Assembly: GCA_900555015.1 (NCBI GenBank)
Contig: USJL01000012.1
Coordinates: forward strand, 1 to 53,423
Direction of reading: 5' to 3'
Origin: an uncultured Oscillospiraceae bacterium
Lineage (GTDB): Bacteria > Bacillota > Clostridia > Oscillospirales > Acutalibacteraceae
Length of the DNA stretch: 53,423 nt
Numbering within the stretch: position 1 is the first letter of the stretch; each line of letters starts with the position of its first letter. Below, piece after piece: positions 44,982 to 53,400 of this stretch. The position numbers were made by a program, and so were the translations under genes. A model generated the notes under the pieces. That model was not told where the DNA came from. It saw only the letters and a program-made list of their open reading frames with translations, and made no database searches.

Positions 44982-45186
44982 TTTCACTTTTCTTACCACC
45001 TTTTTTTCTTTTAAATTTAGCTAAGAAAGCATCAGCCTTTGCCCATTCGGCTTCAGCTTTCTCGGCATCTGCTTCAAGTCTTTCGTCCATATTGTAATTC
45101 ATAATATTACAGCCGCAATTAGGACACTCAGGCTTTAAATAAAATACGCTTAGCTTTGTATTACACTTTGGGCATCTGTTTTCCAT
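44974..45186 (-). CDS. Small zinc-ribbon protein
   Basis: A 70-residue protein. Two CxxC pairs, CPKC near residue 5 and CPNC near residue 22, form a zinc ribbon; the rest is a charged, alanine-rich helix (ADAEKAEAEWAKADAFLAKF) and a lysine tail. It is translationally coupled to the surface phosphoesterase, overlapping its start by 8 nt. ATG 45186 with AAAGG upstream is preferred to a start 7 codons earlier. No function is known; an adaptor or regulator for the linked enzyme is only a guess. Confidence 0.8.
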   Translation of the reverse strand: MENRCPKCNTKLSVFYLKPECPNCGCNIMNYNMDERLEADAEKAEAEWAKADAFLAKFKRKKGGKKSEND

Positions 45187-45220
45187 AACTATAATACCTT
45201 TCAACACATCAATAATATAT

Positions 45221-46669
45221 TTATTCCGCAGAGGCGGATTTTGTTATTTCTTCACGGCGTGCAGCGATTTCACGATGAATATTATCTAACTTTTCGCCCT
45301 CTAAATCGTAGAAAGCATAAGGAATCAATGACAACAGATTTAAAACTGCCGGAATAATTGTAACGATTGCCCATAAAAGAAAACGTGTATTAATTTCTCC
45401 GTTTTCCGGCAATACCATATCTTGATTAACCTGCTGCAAACCGATAACGGGAATAAGTGCGGCAGAAACGGCAGTTGCCAAAGAACCTGTTAACTTGCTT
45501 ACGAAAGTAAGCAAGGAAAACGACGTGCCTTCATTACGTTCTTTTGTTTTCCATTCCATATAATCCACGGTATCACCAATCATTTTTGTGGGAATTACCA
45601 TTTTTATACTGCTGACTACTGAATTAAACACGCCCCAAACCATCATTAAAGGAACAATTACCGTAGGTTGACGATACCATTTTATGCCTATAAAGAAAAT
45701 TGCAGACGAAACAACGGCTTTAACAATAACGGCACGAATAATAATTTGCTTTGAACTCCATTTCTTTTCAAGTGCAGGAATAAAAGTATATGCCAAAAAG
45801 CCGGTAATCGTACCCGGAATACCTGCTATTATTGAAAGGCTGGCTTTGCCGAGAGTAAACAAATAAAAATATTGAGTAAATGTATCTGCAATACTTTCAA
45901 CCGTTCCCAAAACATTAGAGCAAACTATAAGAAGTAAAGGCTTATTTTTAAACAAGCACTTAAAACAATCTGAAATTTTTGGCTCTTCTGAGTTTTGAAT
46001 AACACGCTCTTTAGTGCAAATACCTGCAAGAGAAAACAGAGCCATACCGAATGTTCCGGCAACTATGCCCAAAATAAAAAACAGTTGACGCATATCAATT
46101 CCGATTTTTCCGCTTTTTTGCAAATCAATAAAAACAGAAATAACGGGACCTACAAGTCCACCTATAATGCCTGAAATGAATCGGGCAGAAGTAATTGCCA
46201 TTGACCTGTCTTGTGGATTAGGTGAAATAGCCGCTGACAAACCCCAAAAAGGAATATCACCTATTGTGTAGAAGAATTCCCAAATAAAATATGTAATGCA
46301 CATATAAACAATTTTAGCGGCTGTTGACTGAACATCTCTTAAAAATTCAGCACCGCCAAAAAACAAAATTGTTGCAATTCCCAACGGTATGGGAACAAAC
46401 AAAAGATAAGGGCGCAGCTTACCGTAGCGTGTTCTTGTTTTATCAACAATGGTTCCCATTATAGGATCGTTCATAGTATCCCAAATGCCCATAATAAAAA
46501 TCATTAAAGACACGGCTGTTCCCGGAATACCGAAAACAGTTACAAGAAAGAATGTTAATTGCATACGAACAAGATTATAACCGATTACCTGACCGCCGTT
46601 TGCAATGCCATATATTACAGTTTCCTTAACGCCGACATAGCGTTTTTCTTTTAGTGCAGTATTATCCAT
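45221..46669 (-). CDS. Sugar:cation symporter, GPH family (MFS)
   Basis: A 482-residue, 12-helix transporter of the glycoside-pentoside-hexuronide:cation symporter family (MelB/UidB type). Family features: YGIANGGQVIGYNLVRMQLTFFLV near the start, the IWDTMNDPIMGTIVDKTRTRYGKLRPYLL loop (about 60-88, the MelB-type cation site Asp), and FWGLSAAISPNPQDRS. It imports a glycoside or pentoside with Na+ or H+; which sugar cannot be read. GAAAGGTG sits 7 nt before ATG 46669. It lies between the PHP gene (26 nt upstream) and the zinc-ribbon gene (34 nt downstream), so it belongs to the same operon. Confidence 0.93.
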   Translation of the reverse strand: MDNTALKEKRYVGVKETVIYGIANGGQVIGYNLVRMQLTFFLVTVFGIPGTAVSLMIFIMGIWDTMNDPIMGTIVDKTRTRYGKLRPYLLFVPIPLGIATILFFGGAEFLRDVQSTAAKIVYMCITYFIWEFFYTIGDIPFWGLSAAISPNPQDRSMAITSARFISGIIGGLVGPVISVFIDLQKSGKIGIDMRQLFFILGIVAGTFGMALFSLAGICTKERVIQNSEEPKISDCFKCLFKNKPLLLIVCSNVLGTVESIADTFTQYFYLFTLGKASLSIIAGIPGTITGFLAYTFIPALEKKWSSKQIIIRAVIVKAVVSSAIFFIGIKWYRQPTVIVPLMMVWGVFNSVVSSIKMVIPTKMIGDTVDYMEWKTKERNEGTSFSLLTFVSKLTGSLATAVSAALIPVIGLQQVNQDMVLPENGEINTRFLLWAIVTIIPAVLNLLSLIPYAFYDLEGEKLDNIHREIAARREEITKSASAE

Positions 46670-46694
46670 AAGAAAACACCTTTCACAACAATAA

Positions 46695-47618
46695 TTAATA
46701 ATAAACAGGTGCAGTAAAAGCAATTAAACAATTTTCGCTTTCGTTAATTGCACCATACAATTCAGCACGATAATAATGATTAAATTCAAAGTTAATATTA
46801 TTTAATTCCGCATTAAAACTAAAAGGAATTTCTGCCAAAACAGTATTATTGTTTGTTAAAAACCTTATAATTTTCGGCTCAAATACAGGTGCATTTTTAA
46901 ATTTTTTGCACCTACTAAAATCTGTTGTAAAAACAACTCGATTATCAACAGTTTTAAAATAAAATAAAGGACCTGCACTTACAGTTGTTTTTCCGTTTTT
47001 GATTGCATTTTTCATTTCAATAGGTGTTAATTGATTTGAAACACAATTTAAATAAGTACAGGCGCAAGTATAAATATCATTTTCTCCGTTATGCCAATCT
47101 CTCCCGAACGTGGGGGCGATTTTAAAACCCTTATCAAGGAGTGAAATCCATAATTTATATGCTTTAACATTTACACTGTTCATAAACGGATTTCCTTCAG
47201 ACCAAACCTCCAAATAATTAACAAGACTGTAATCACTGACATTATAATCCCAATGACCGCCGGTACAAATAGGTGTTCCTGCCTGAAACGGATGAGCCAT
47301 GCCCACCAACCCTGAATGGAAATGCACATATTTCATTTTTTCATCAATATTATCGGGCAAAGCATCACGCCATTCAACATATTCATCAATTCCGAGAGCT
47401 AACATATGCCCATAATAAGTAGTCCACTCCATTCCTTTTAAAACAACAGGTATAGAGTTATTTTCTACTTCATCCCAGCCGGATATTGTATTATGGTCTG
47501 TTAAACAAATTCCGTCAAGCAAACGCTCTTTTGCAGTTTTAAGCAATGTATTTACAGTAAAATCGCCGTCGCTGTGACAAGTGTGACAATGAAGTTCACA
47601 AGCAAACCAATTACTCAT
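46695..47618 (-). CDS. PHP domain phosphoesterase (CehA/McbA-like)
   Basis: A 307-residue metal-dependent phosphoesterase of the polymerase/histidinol-phosphatase fold. Metal ligands are visible: HCHTCHSDGD near residue 9, ICLTDHNTISG (about 38), GMEWTTYYGHMLALG (Glu and His), GMAHPFQAG and a final GRDWHNGE (about 195). A C-terminal beta domain of about 90 residues follows. There is no signal peptide, so it acts in the cytosol, downstream of uptake by the adjacent symporter. ATG 47618 with a strong GGAGGTGA. Its first bases overlap the preceding gene by 8 nt. Confidence 0.9.
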   Translation of the reverse strand: MSNWFACELHCHTCHSDGDFTVNTLLKTAKERLLDGICLTDHNTISGWDEVENNSIPVVLKGMEWTTYYGHMLALGIDEYVEWRDALPDNIDEKMKYVHFHSGLVGMAHPFQAGTPICTGGHWDYNVSDYSLVNYLEVWSEGNPFMNSVNVKAYKLWISLLDKGFKIAPTFGRDWHNGENDIYTCACTYLNCVSNQLTPIEMKNAIKNGKTTVSAGPLFYFKTVDNRVVFTTDFSRCKKFKNAPVFEPKIIRFLTNNNTVLAEIPFSFNAELNNINFEFNHYYRAELYGAINESENCLIAFTAPVYY

Positions 47619-48078
47619 TGCCGTCACCTCCAACGCTGACTTTTAAATTACAAATGCATTCATCGGTAACAACGGCATGAACATTAATGCAAACATACCA
47701 TTCACCCGGCACAATTTCCCCGGAAATAAATCCGGGAGAACTTTTGATTTTATTTACAATATGATGCTGAACAGGGTTATGACGATGAGCAGAACCCACC
47801 CAACCGCAAGGAGAATAAACAGATACCGTTACAAGATTTTTAAGAGGTAAAAAATCATTAAAATTAATCATATCGTCCGTAATATCAGGTTCATCAACGG
47901 AAAGGCATTTTTTTATTAAGAATTTTGATTTTTCAAAATCATCAAGATTTTTAGGCGAATAATCAAAATCAATATAAACAGCGTTAACTTCCCCTTTTAC
48001 GGTAAAAGGACAAATAATGTTCGTTTTTTCATCACACGGCGAAAGTACCGTACTTTTATTTAAAACTGTTTTAATCAT
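47611..48078 (-). CDS. Uncharacterised beta-rich protein coupled to the PHP phosphoesterase
   Basis: A 155-residue soluble protein without signal peptide. It is rich in beta-strand patterns (NIICPFTVKGEVNAVYIDFDYSP; EIVPGEWYVCINVHAV) and has HRHNPVQHH in the middle. It resembles the beta-sandwich region that precedes the PHP domain in longer CehA-type proteins, here as a separate gene; that link is from layout and not from a search. ATG 48078 overlaps the preceding hydrolase stop by 8 nt (ATGATTAA), and its own end overlaps the PHP start by 8 nt. Function unknown; probably works with the PHP enzyme. Confidence 0.75.
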   Translation of the reverse strand: MIKTVLNKSTVLSPCDEKTNIICPFTVKGEVNAVYIDFDYSPKNLDDFEKSKFLIKKCLSVDEPDITDDMINFNDFLPLKNLVTVSVYSPCGWVGSAHRHNPVQHHIVNKIKSSPGFISGEIVPGEWYVCINVHAVVTDECICNLKVSVGGDGNE

Positions 48079-49033
48079 TATTACTTTCCAAACATTTATC
48101 AATAAACCGTTCAACAGCAAGCTCATATGCAGTTGAATCTGTATAATAACTTCTTGCATGTACGGCATTTTTAACCGTTAGTTTATATTTTTCCGTAGGG
48201 CAGGCGTTATATAAAATATCACGCATATAAAACGGAACAAAATCATCTTTTTTGCCGTGAATAAATAAAATCGGTACTTTTGCATTTTTTACTGCATTTA
48301 ACGGAGAAGCCGATTTAAAAGAATAACCTGCAAAAATTTTACTGTACAAGTTACAAATATGTAAAATAGGAAAATTCGGCAAATGGAATGATGTTTTAAG
48401 CTGATAAGAAAATTCATCCCAAGCAGAAGTATATGAACAATCTTCAATTATGCCTTTAACCTGATTGGAATCCACCTTATCACTCATCATTAAAACAGTT
48501 GCTGCACCCATTGAAATACCCAATAAAAACACGGGCATATTGGGATAGTTCTTTTTTGCATAATCAAGCCACAAAAAAGTATCTCTGCTTTCGTGAGTGC
48601 CATAGCCCATATATTTACCGTCGCTTTCACCGCATCCACGATGATCCGGGAAAATAACTGTAAATCCCTTTTTATATAAAAACTTTGACATAAATGCAAA
48701 TTCACCGATACCGGAGCTTCTGGCACCGTGGCAGGCAACGATTAATTTTCCGTTTGGATTTTCAGGCGTCAAAATGTGTGCTAAAAGTTTTGCGCCGTCA
48801 TCGGTTGTAACAGACACGGTATCAAGAGGAAGCTGTAAAAAAGATTTAATTGCAACGGCATTCTTTTGTTCATATTCATCCGGTGCTGAATTGCCGGCAA
48901 TCATATTCATAATAAAATTCGGAACTTTAACAGTTTTTTTCCAAATAATTTGGTTAAATACAAAGCCGCAAACAATAAACAAAAAAAGCAAAACAACTAA
49001 CAATATTATTAATAAAATCAAAAGTAATTTCAT
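48071..49033 (-). CDS. Membrane-anchored alpha/beta hydrolase
   Basis: A 320-residue hydrolase. An N-terminal helix (LLLILLIILLVVLLFLFIVCGFVF) anchors it. The catalytic domain has HGARSSGIGEF (oxyanion loop), FPDHRGCGESDGKYMGYG, the nucleophile Ser in LLGISMGAATVL (about 168), the Asp in FIHGKKDDFVP and the His in KNAVHARSYY. It is likely an esterase or lipase-like enzyme acting at the membrane; substrate unknown. GAGGTAAG precedes ATG 49033. It is the first gene of the six-gene phosphoesterase/symporter operon and is divergent from the LamG phosphoesterase. Confidence 0.9.
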   Translation of the reverse strand: MKLLLILLIILLVVLLFLFIVCGFVFNQIIWKKTVKVPNFIMNMIAGNSAPDEYEQKNAVAIKSFLQLPLDTVSVTTDDGAKLLAHILTPENPNGKLIVACHGARSSGIGEFAFMSKFLYKKGFTVIFPDHRGCGESDGKYMGYGTHESRDTFLWLDYAKKNYPNMPVFLLGISMGAATVLMMSDKVDSNQVKGIIEDCSYTSAWDEFSYQLKTSFHLPNFPILHICNLYSKIFAGYSFKSASPLNAVKNAKVPILFIHGKKDDFVPFYMRDILYNACPTEKYKLTVKNAVHARSYYTDSTAYELAVERFIDKCLESNND

Positions 49034-49140
49034 ATCTTACCTCACAGAACAATATTAACAATCCGAACTAATAATAACTTATTTTGCACAAAAAATCAAC
49101 TTTAAGTTAATAATTTTTGTATAAATTGCAAAAAACTCTA

Positions 49141-49169
49141 TTGAAATTATTAAAAATTATTGATATACT
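49141..49169 (+). promoter_or_regulatory. Promoter of the LamG-phosphoesterase gene
   Basis: TTGAAA (49141-49146), 17 nt, then TATACT (49164-49169). AAAGGAG follows at 49178-49184. Confidence 0.6.
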
Positions 49170-49192
49170 CAAACTGTAAAGGAGTGAAAATT

Positions 49193-51229
49193 TTGAAAAA
49201 ATCTAAAATAATTACATCAATTTTTTTATGCATTATATTATCTTTTTCTGCAATGCCGTTAACTGTTTTTGCCGGCAACAACGATACTATTGCAGCAAAT
49301 TGGAAATTTGACGAAAAATCGGTTAAATCAGGTTCAATTGAAAACAACGACCTTGTTATAAGCGATTTAAGCGGCAACGGAAATGACATTTATTTAACAG
49401 GAAAAAACGCAAGTAAATACATTGAATTTTCAGATGATAAAATGTATAACGAAACGACCGGAAGCCTAATGTTAAATAATGAAAAGCAACGTGTTTTAGG
49501 CAAAGGTGTTGAATTTTTAACTTCAAAAAATGCAAAAATTAACAAAGAAAATTTTGAAAACGGATACACCATTGAATTAATTTACCAACTGCCAAAAGAT
49601 TTTTCCGCAGATGACGCTTGGATGGGGTTACTTGCAAGGAAAGGAAATTGTGAAACCCAAACAGACACAAAAAAATGCACAATGAGTGTTGCAGTTTCAA
49701 ACTGCAAAGAAATTCAATTTTTAACAGCTAATAAAGATGAAAGCCACAAAATGGATTCAACCTGGTCATTAACAATGGATAAGGGCGGATTGTGGTACCA
49801 CATAGTAATTGTTTCAGACGGAAAAATAATAAGAACATTTGTAAACGGCTGTGAATCTTTTAGAGACTATGAAAGCAACGAAATGATTGGAATGTATGCA
49901 GACTCGAACGACGGCAGATTTGTTATAGGCGGATATAACAGCGGCATACATAATCATTTTGGAAGAGGCGCAATACAGCAAATAAGAATTGCAAGTAAGC
50001 CCTTAGAAAAATCACAATGGTTAATTTCCGATCATGAAAACTATGTTGAAGATTTTGGTGTTAATTTACCTTTCACAAAATCATCAGTTGCAAGTTATAA
50101 TGTAATGTTTTTGCCGGACATTCAAAATGCAGTTGAATTTAAACCCAATGTACTTTACACGGCTGCAGAATGGATAAAAGAGAACAAAAACAGTGTTAAT
50201 TTAACATCAATTATAAGCCTTGGCGACAATGTAAACGACTTTGACGACGAAAAGCAGTGGAACAACGCAAAACAATTTTATTCAATACTTGAAGAATGTA
50301 ACTCTCCTATTCTTCAGCAACCCGGAAATCACGATTACGGAGAAAAATATTATTTAAATGCATTTGGCAATAACTCCGATTTCGGAAAACGCCAAACGGA
50401 ACGTGGTATAATTTATTCGCCGAGTGGATATTCATCATATATTATATTTGACGGCGGAAGCTACAAGTACCTTGCAGTAAACATTTCAATGTACCATATT
50501 AATGACAAAAAAGAGCGTGAATGGTTTGAAAACGTGCTGAAAGAACACCCAAACAACCCAACAATAGTTACAAGCCACAACTTTCAAGATGTTGACGCAG
50601 CTGTTCCTAATCTTGTTAATTTAAGCAAATTAGGTAAAGACGTTTGGCAAATTGCAAAAAAATATAATCAAGTGTTTATGATAATTTCAGGGCATAACCA
50701 CGGCGCCGGAGAAGAAGTTTTGAAAAACGATGCAGGAAATGAAGTTTATTCTGTTATGGCAGACTATCAATTTATGCACAACGGCGGAAATGCATTTTTT
50801 AAATTTGCAGATTTTGATGAAGTACACAATAAAATTCATTTAACTACATTTTCACCGTATGCAGTAACACTTTCTGAAAATGAAAGAACATTTTTTGATG
50901 TAAATTATATGACAGGTTTGGGAAATTATACCGTTATCGATTTTAATTTTACCAACCGATTTAACGGCTTTGAGAATTCTGACAATGTAAATAAATATAA
51001 AGCAATAATCGAAAATACAAAATCTGCCGAACCGGAGCCAAATGAATTAAATTTAGACGGTATGGTAACATTATCAATCAATGACGCCCATGAGGTTACA
51101 AATAAAATTGGCACAATAGAAAAAACTATAATAAAAATAGTTGTGCCTGTTATTGCTGTAATTATAATAATTGCAGTTGCTTTAATAATTATAATAAGAA
51201 GCAAAAAGAAAAGAAAAATTTTAAAATAA
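49193..51229 (+). CDS. Cell-surface LamG-metallophosphoesterase
   Basis: About 678 residues. Signal peptide (KKSKIITSIFLCIILSFSAMPLTVFA), then a LamG/concanavalin-like domain (about 30-270: WKFDEKS, YTIELIYQLP, GLWYHIVIVSDG, RGAIQQIRIASKPL), then a calcineurin-type phosphoesterase (about 290-580: VMFLPDIQN, ISLGDNVND, QQPGNHDYG, IVTSHNFQD, MIISGHNHGAG), and a C-terminal helix (VPVIAVIIIIAVALIIII) with a basic tail RSKKKRK. The LamG part may bind a glycan. The true start is TTG 49193, which follows AAAGGAGTG; the frame is open to 49160 but that part overlaps the promoter. Divergent from the phosphoesterase/symporter operon. Confidence 0.92.
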   Translation: MKKSKIITSIFLCIILSFSAMPLTVFAGNNDTIAANWKFDEKSVKSGSIENNDLVISDLSGNGNDIYLTGKNASKYIEFSDDKMYNETTGSLMLNNEKQRVLGKGVEFLTSKNAKINKENFENGYTIELIYQLPKDFSADDAWMGLLARKGNCETQTDTKKCTMSVAVSNCKEIQFLTANKDESHKMDSTWSLTMDKGGLWYHIVIVSDGKIIRTFVNGCESFRDYESNEMIGMYADSNDGRFVIGGYNSGIHNHFGRGAIQQIRIASKPLEKSQWLISDHENYVEDFGVNLPFTKSSVASYNVMFLPDIQNAVEFKPNVLYTAAEWIKENKNSVNLTSIISLGDNVNDFDDEKQWNNAKQFYSILEECNSPILQQPGNHDYGEKYYLNAFGNNSDFGKRQTERGIIYSPSGYSSYIIFDGGSYKYLAVNISMYHINDKKEREWFENVLKEHPNNPTIVTSHNFQDVDAAVPNLVNLSKLGKDVWQIAKKYNQVFMIISGHNHGAGEEVLKNDAGNEVYSVMADYQFMHNGGNAFFKFADFDEVHNKIHLTTFSPYAVTLSENERTFFDVNYMTGLGNYTVIDFNFTNRFNGFENSDNVNKYKAIIENTKSAEPEPNELNLDGMVTLSINDAHEVTNKIGTIEKTIIKIVVPVIAVIIIIAVALIIIIRSKKKRKILK

Positions 51230-51243
51230 TATGCATATAAAAT

Positions 51244-51275
51244 AAACCACGGCAGTTCAATTTCGCCGTGGTTTT
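51244..51275. terminator. Terminator after the LamG-phosphoesterase
   Basis: A 10-bp perfect stem AAACCACGGC/GCCGTGGTTT with an 11-nt loop and a T-rich tail. Confidence 0.8.
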
Positions 51276-51371
51276 GCTTGTTTAAAAATTAATATCATTA
51301 ATATTATTTTACATTTTCATATTGTTTTGGTTAATTACAAGTTATCAAAATAATTATATGATTATGATATA

Positions 51372-52097
51372 TCATATATAAAATTTAGGCAATCTTGTTT
51401 TAAAACAATGAGCCCACGCAGGACAATATCCGCTTTTTATTGCAACTTTTTGAGAACTTATATTTGAACAATCAGTAGTATAATACGGAACAATACCGTT
51501 ATTAAGCGTTTCTATAGTTAACATATTAACAAGCTTTACTGCTACTCCTTGCCCACGATATTCAGGTAAAACATCAACACCGATCTGCCACATCGTTTTA
51601 CAATCCATGCTGGCAGACGCAACACCTATTATCTTTGTAAAATCATATGCTACAGCAGCCAAAACTTCAGGTCTTTTACTTAACCTATTGTATTGCAAAG
51701 CATTATGAAAACAATCATATTTATATAAAGACTGAATATCATTTCTAATCAATTTAAATGTATATAAATCATTATTTATAAAATTAATATTTTCAACATT
51801 AGGTAAATAATAAGGATTAACGCCGTATAGAATTTTACTTGTTAAAATTTCATAAGATGATTTACCCTTAAACCTACGCTTAACATACGGCATAATTCTT
51901 TCAGATGCATTAATAATTGTACTTTTACCCATAGTTATTACCTCAAGACGAGGAGATACAAAAGGCATTTCACGCCTACCGATTTGTTTTTCGGCATATG
52001 TGAAAATAACACCGTCTTTATTAAAGTCGTCTGGTTTACAATTATAATCAACAGCAAGCTGATTATAAACAATATTCATCATTTCTTGTTTAGTCAT
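51372..52097 (-). CDS. GNAT family N-acetyltransferase (long form)
   Basis: A 241-residue protein. The N-terminal about 130 residues are a less conserved extension; the C-terminal half carries the acetyl-CoA motif QIGVDVLPEYRGQGVAVKLVNML (about 170-192; RGQGVA is the R-G-x-G-x-A loop) and VAIKSGYCPAWAH near the end. The ATG overlaps the kinase stop by 8 nt (ATGACTAA), so it is translationally coupled to the kinase. Substrate unknown; acetyltransferase and kinase together recall small-molecule or antibiotic modification cassettes, but that is only a possibility. Confidence 0.88.
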   Translation of the reverse strand: MTKQEMMNIVYNQLAVDYNCKPDDFNKDGVIFTYAEKQIGRREMPFVSPRLEVITMGKSTIINASERIMPYVKRRFKGKSSYEILTSKILYGVNPYYLPNVENINFINNDLYTFKLIRNDIQSLYKYDCFHNALQYNRLSKRPEVLAAVAYDFTKIIGVASASMDCKTMWQIGVDVLPEYRGQGVAVKLVNMLTIETLNNGIVPYYTTDCSNISSQKVAIKSGYCPAWAHCFKTRLPKFYI

Positions 52098-52921
52098 TTA
52101 AAAAATTATTCCAATCCTTTTTTAATTCTTTTATTGACTTATATCGCTCATTTCTATCATCCTTTACGGCCTTTGTTGCGACTTTGAACAAATCATCAGA
52201 TAATTTCCAATCATCAATATCTCGACTGAAATTTCCAAACAAAGCAAAAGCAAACGCACCGGCAGTATATACGTTTGTTGCTTCATCAATAATTGCGCCA
52301 AATTTAAATTCTTCAGGTGACATAAATTTTGAACTGCCGTACATTCTGCCGATATTATTTACATATGGGCTTTTTTCAAAATAATCAATATCGCAAATTG
52401 TTGTTTTACGAATTATAGAATCGTAAATTATACTTTCATCGTAAAAATCAATAGCAACATAACCGTTTGAATTAACATATTCTAAAAAATCGAGTATATC
52501 GAAAAATATATTAAGCTTTTCATGGGTTGGCAATTGCATAAATATTTTATGTTCTTCCTGACATACACGACCCATACAACAGCCATCAATCCACTTAAAT
52601 ATCATTACAAAACCATTATTTATATTTTTAAAATCAACTAATTCAATTAAATTTTTGTATTTTAATTTTTTTATAAATCGGCAAAGCCTTTTTTAATTGG
52701 TTAACTGCAACTTTAGTATCACCGTTATATTCAGCAGTTTGTGAGCCGGCAAATTTTATAAAATACTTTACATCGTCTTTTACAGTACCAAAACATATAT
52801 TACCTGAATCTTGACTATCAAATACTTTAAACACTTTTCCATACTTATTAATAAAACTAAAATCATAAAATGATTTCATTTTAAACGAAATATCATCAAT
52901 AGTTTGATATATGTAATTCAT
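52090..52921 (-). pseudogene. Serine/threonine protein kinase-like gene, frameshifted
   Basis: Two frames form one kinase-like gene. The N-lobe (ATG 52921, AGGAT upstream) shows GKVFKVFDSQDSGNICFG and the Lys of YFIKFAGSQ. The C-lobe frame continues as LIELVDFKNINNGFVMIFKWIDG, then YVAIDFYDESIIYD (catalytic-loop Asp, in place of HRD), ICDIDYF (DFG equivalent) and FMSPEEF (APE equivalent). The break is at a seven-A run (T7 at 52666-52672 on the plus strand); with six A the protein reads through. Related kinases occur in Clostridia and Paenibacilli (from memory). Middle gene of a three-gene operon. Confidence 0.85.
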
Positions 52922-52927
52922 AATAAA

Positions 52928-53299
52928 TTAATCCTGATAAATATTTATTTTTAAAATATTTTTATTTTTTAAAATTTTATATTCATTTGTAGCTAAAACA
53001 TAGTTTTTAAAATCATTATGGGAAGAAAAATGTCGGTTATCAGATAATTCGTAATTATCAATATTAGGTGAAAAAATAACATCTACACAAATTCTGTTTA
53101 AAATGTTATTTTCTTTATACTCACGAATTAAAGAAAAATTAAACATTTCATCACAAGTAGATTCATAAATGCCTGAATCAAAAATGTATTCTGAATTATC
53201 AAAAGAAAATATTTCATTAACTGTGCAAAAAACATTAACTATTTCTTCAAGTGGAATAGAAACCAATATATTTGATTTTAAAGCCTCAACAATATCCAT
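52928..53299 (-). CDS. Uncharacterised protein upstream of the kinase
   Basis: A 123-residue acidic soluble protein with no signal peptide or membrane helix, beginning MDIVEALKSNILVSIPLEE. I do not recognise a domain. It ends 6 nt before the kinase gene, whose ribosome binding site lies in its last codons, so they are co-expressed. ATG 53299 has only a weak GGTG upstream. It may act with the kinase. Confidence 0.65.
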   Translation of the reverse strand: MDIVEALKSNILVSIPLEEIVNVFCTVNEIFSFDNSEYIFDSGIYESTCDEMFNFSLIREYKENNILNRICVDVIFSPNIDNYELSDNRHFSSHNDFKNYVLATNEYKILKNKNILKINIYQD

Positions 53300-53319
53300 A
53301 ATAACACCAAATAAAAATT

Positions 53320-53347
53320 AATATAAAATATATCTACATCATATCAA
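53320..53347 (-). promoter_or_regulatory. Promoter of the hypothetical-kinase-GNAT operon
   Basis: On the minus strand, TTGATA (53342-53347), 16 nt, then TATATT (53320-53325). Confidence 0.45.
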
Positions 53348-53370
53348 AAAATAAAGAAAAGAGCAAGAAA

Positions 53371-53400
53371 AAAACCTACTCAAAAGATGAGTAGGTTTTT
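53371..53400. terminator. Bidirectional terminator at the right end
   Basis: An 11-bp perfect stem AAAACCTACTC/GAGTAGGTTTT with a 7-nt loop; T-runs on both strands. It closes whatever is convergent from the right of the window. The last 23 bases hold nothing I recognise. Confidence 0.85.

Noticed and set aside
49160..49192. Upstream start of the LamG-phosphoesterase
   Set aside because: It overlaps the -10 box; the TTG after AAAGGAGTG begins directly at the signal peptide.
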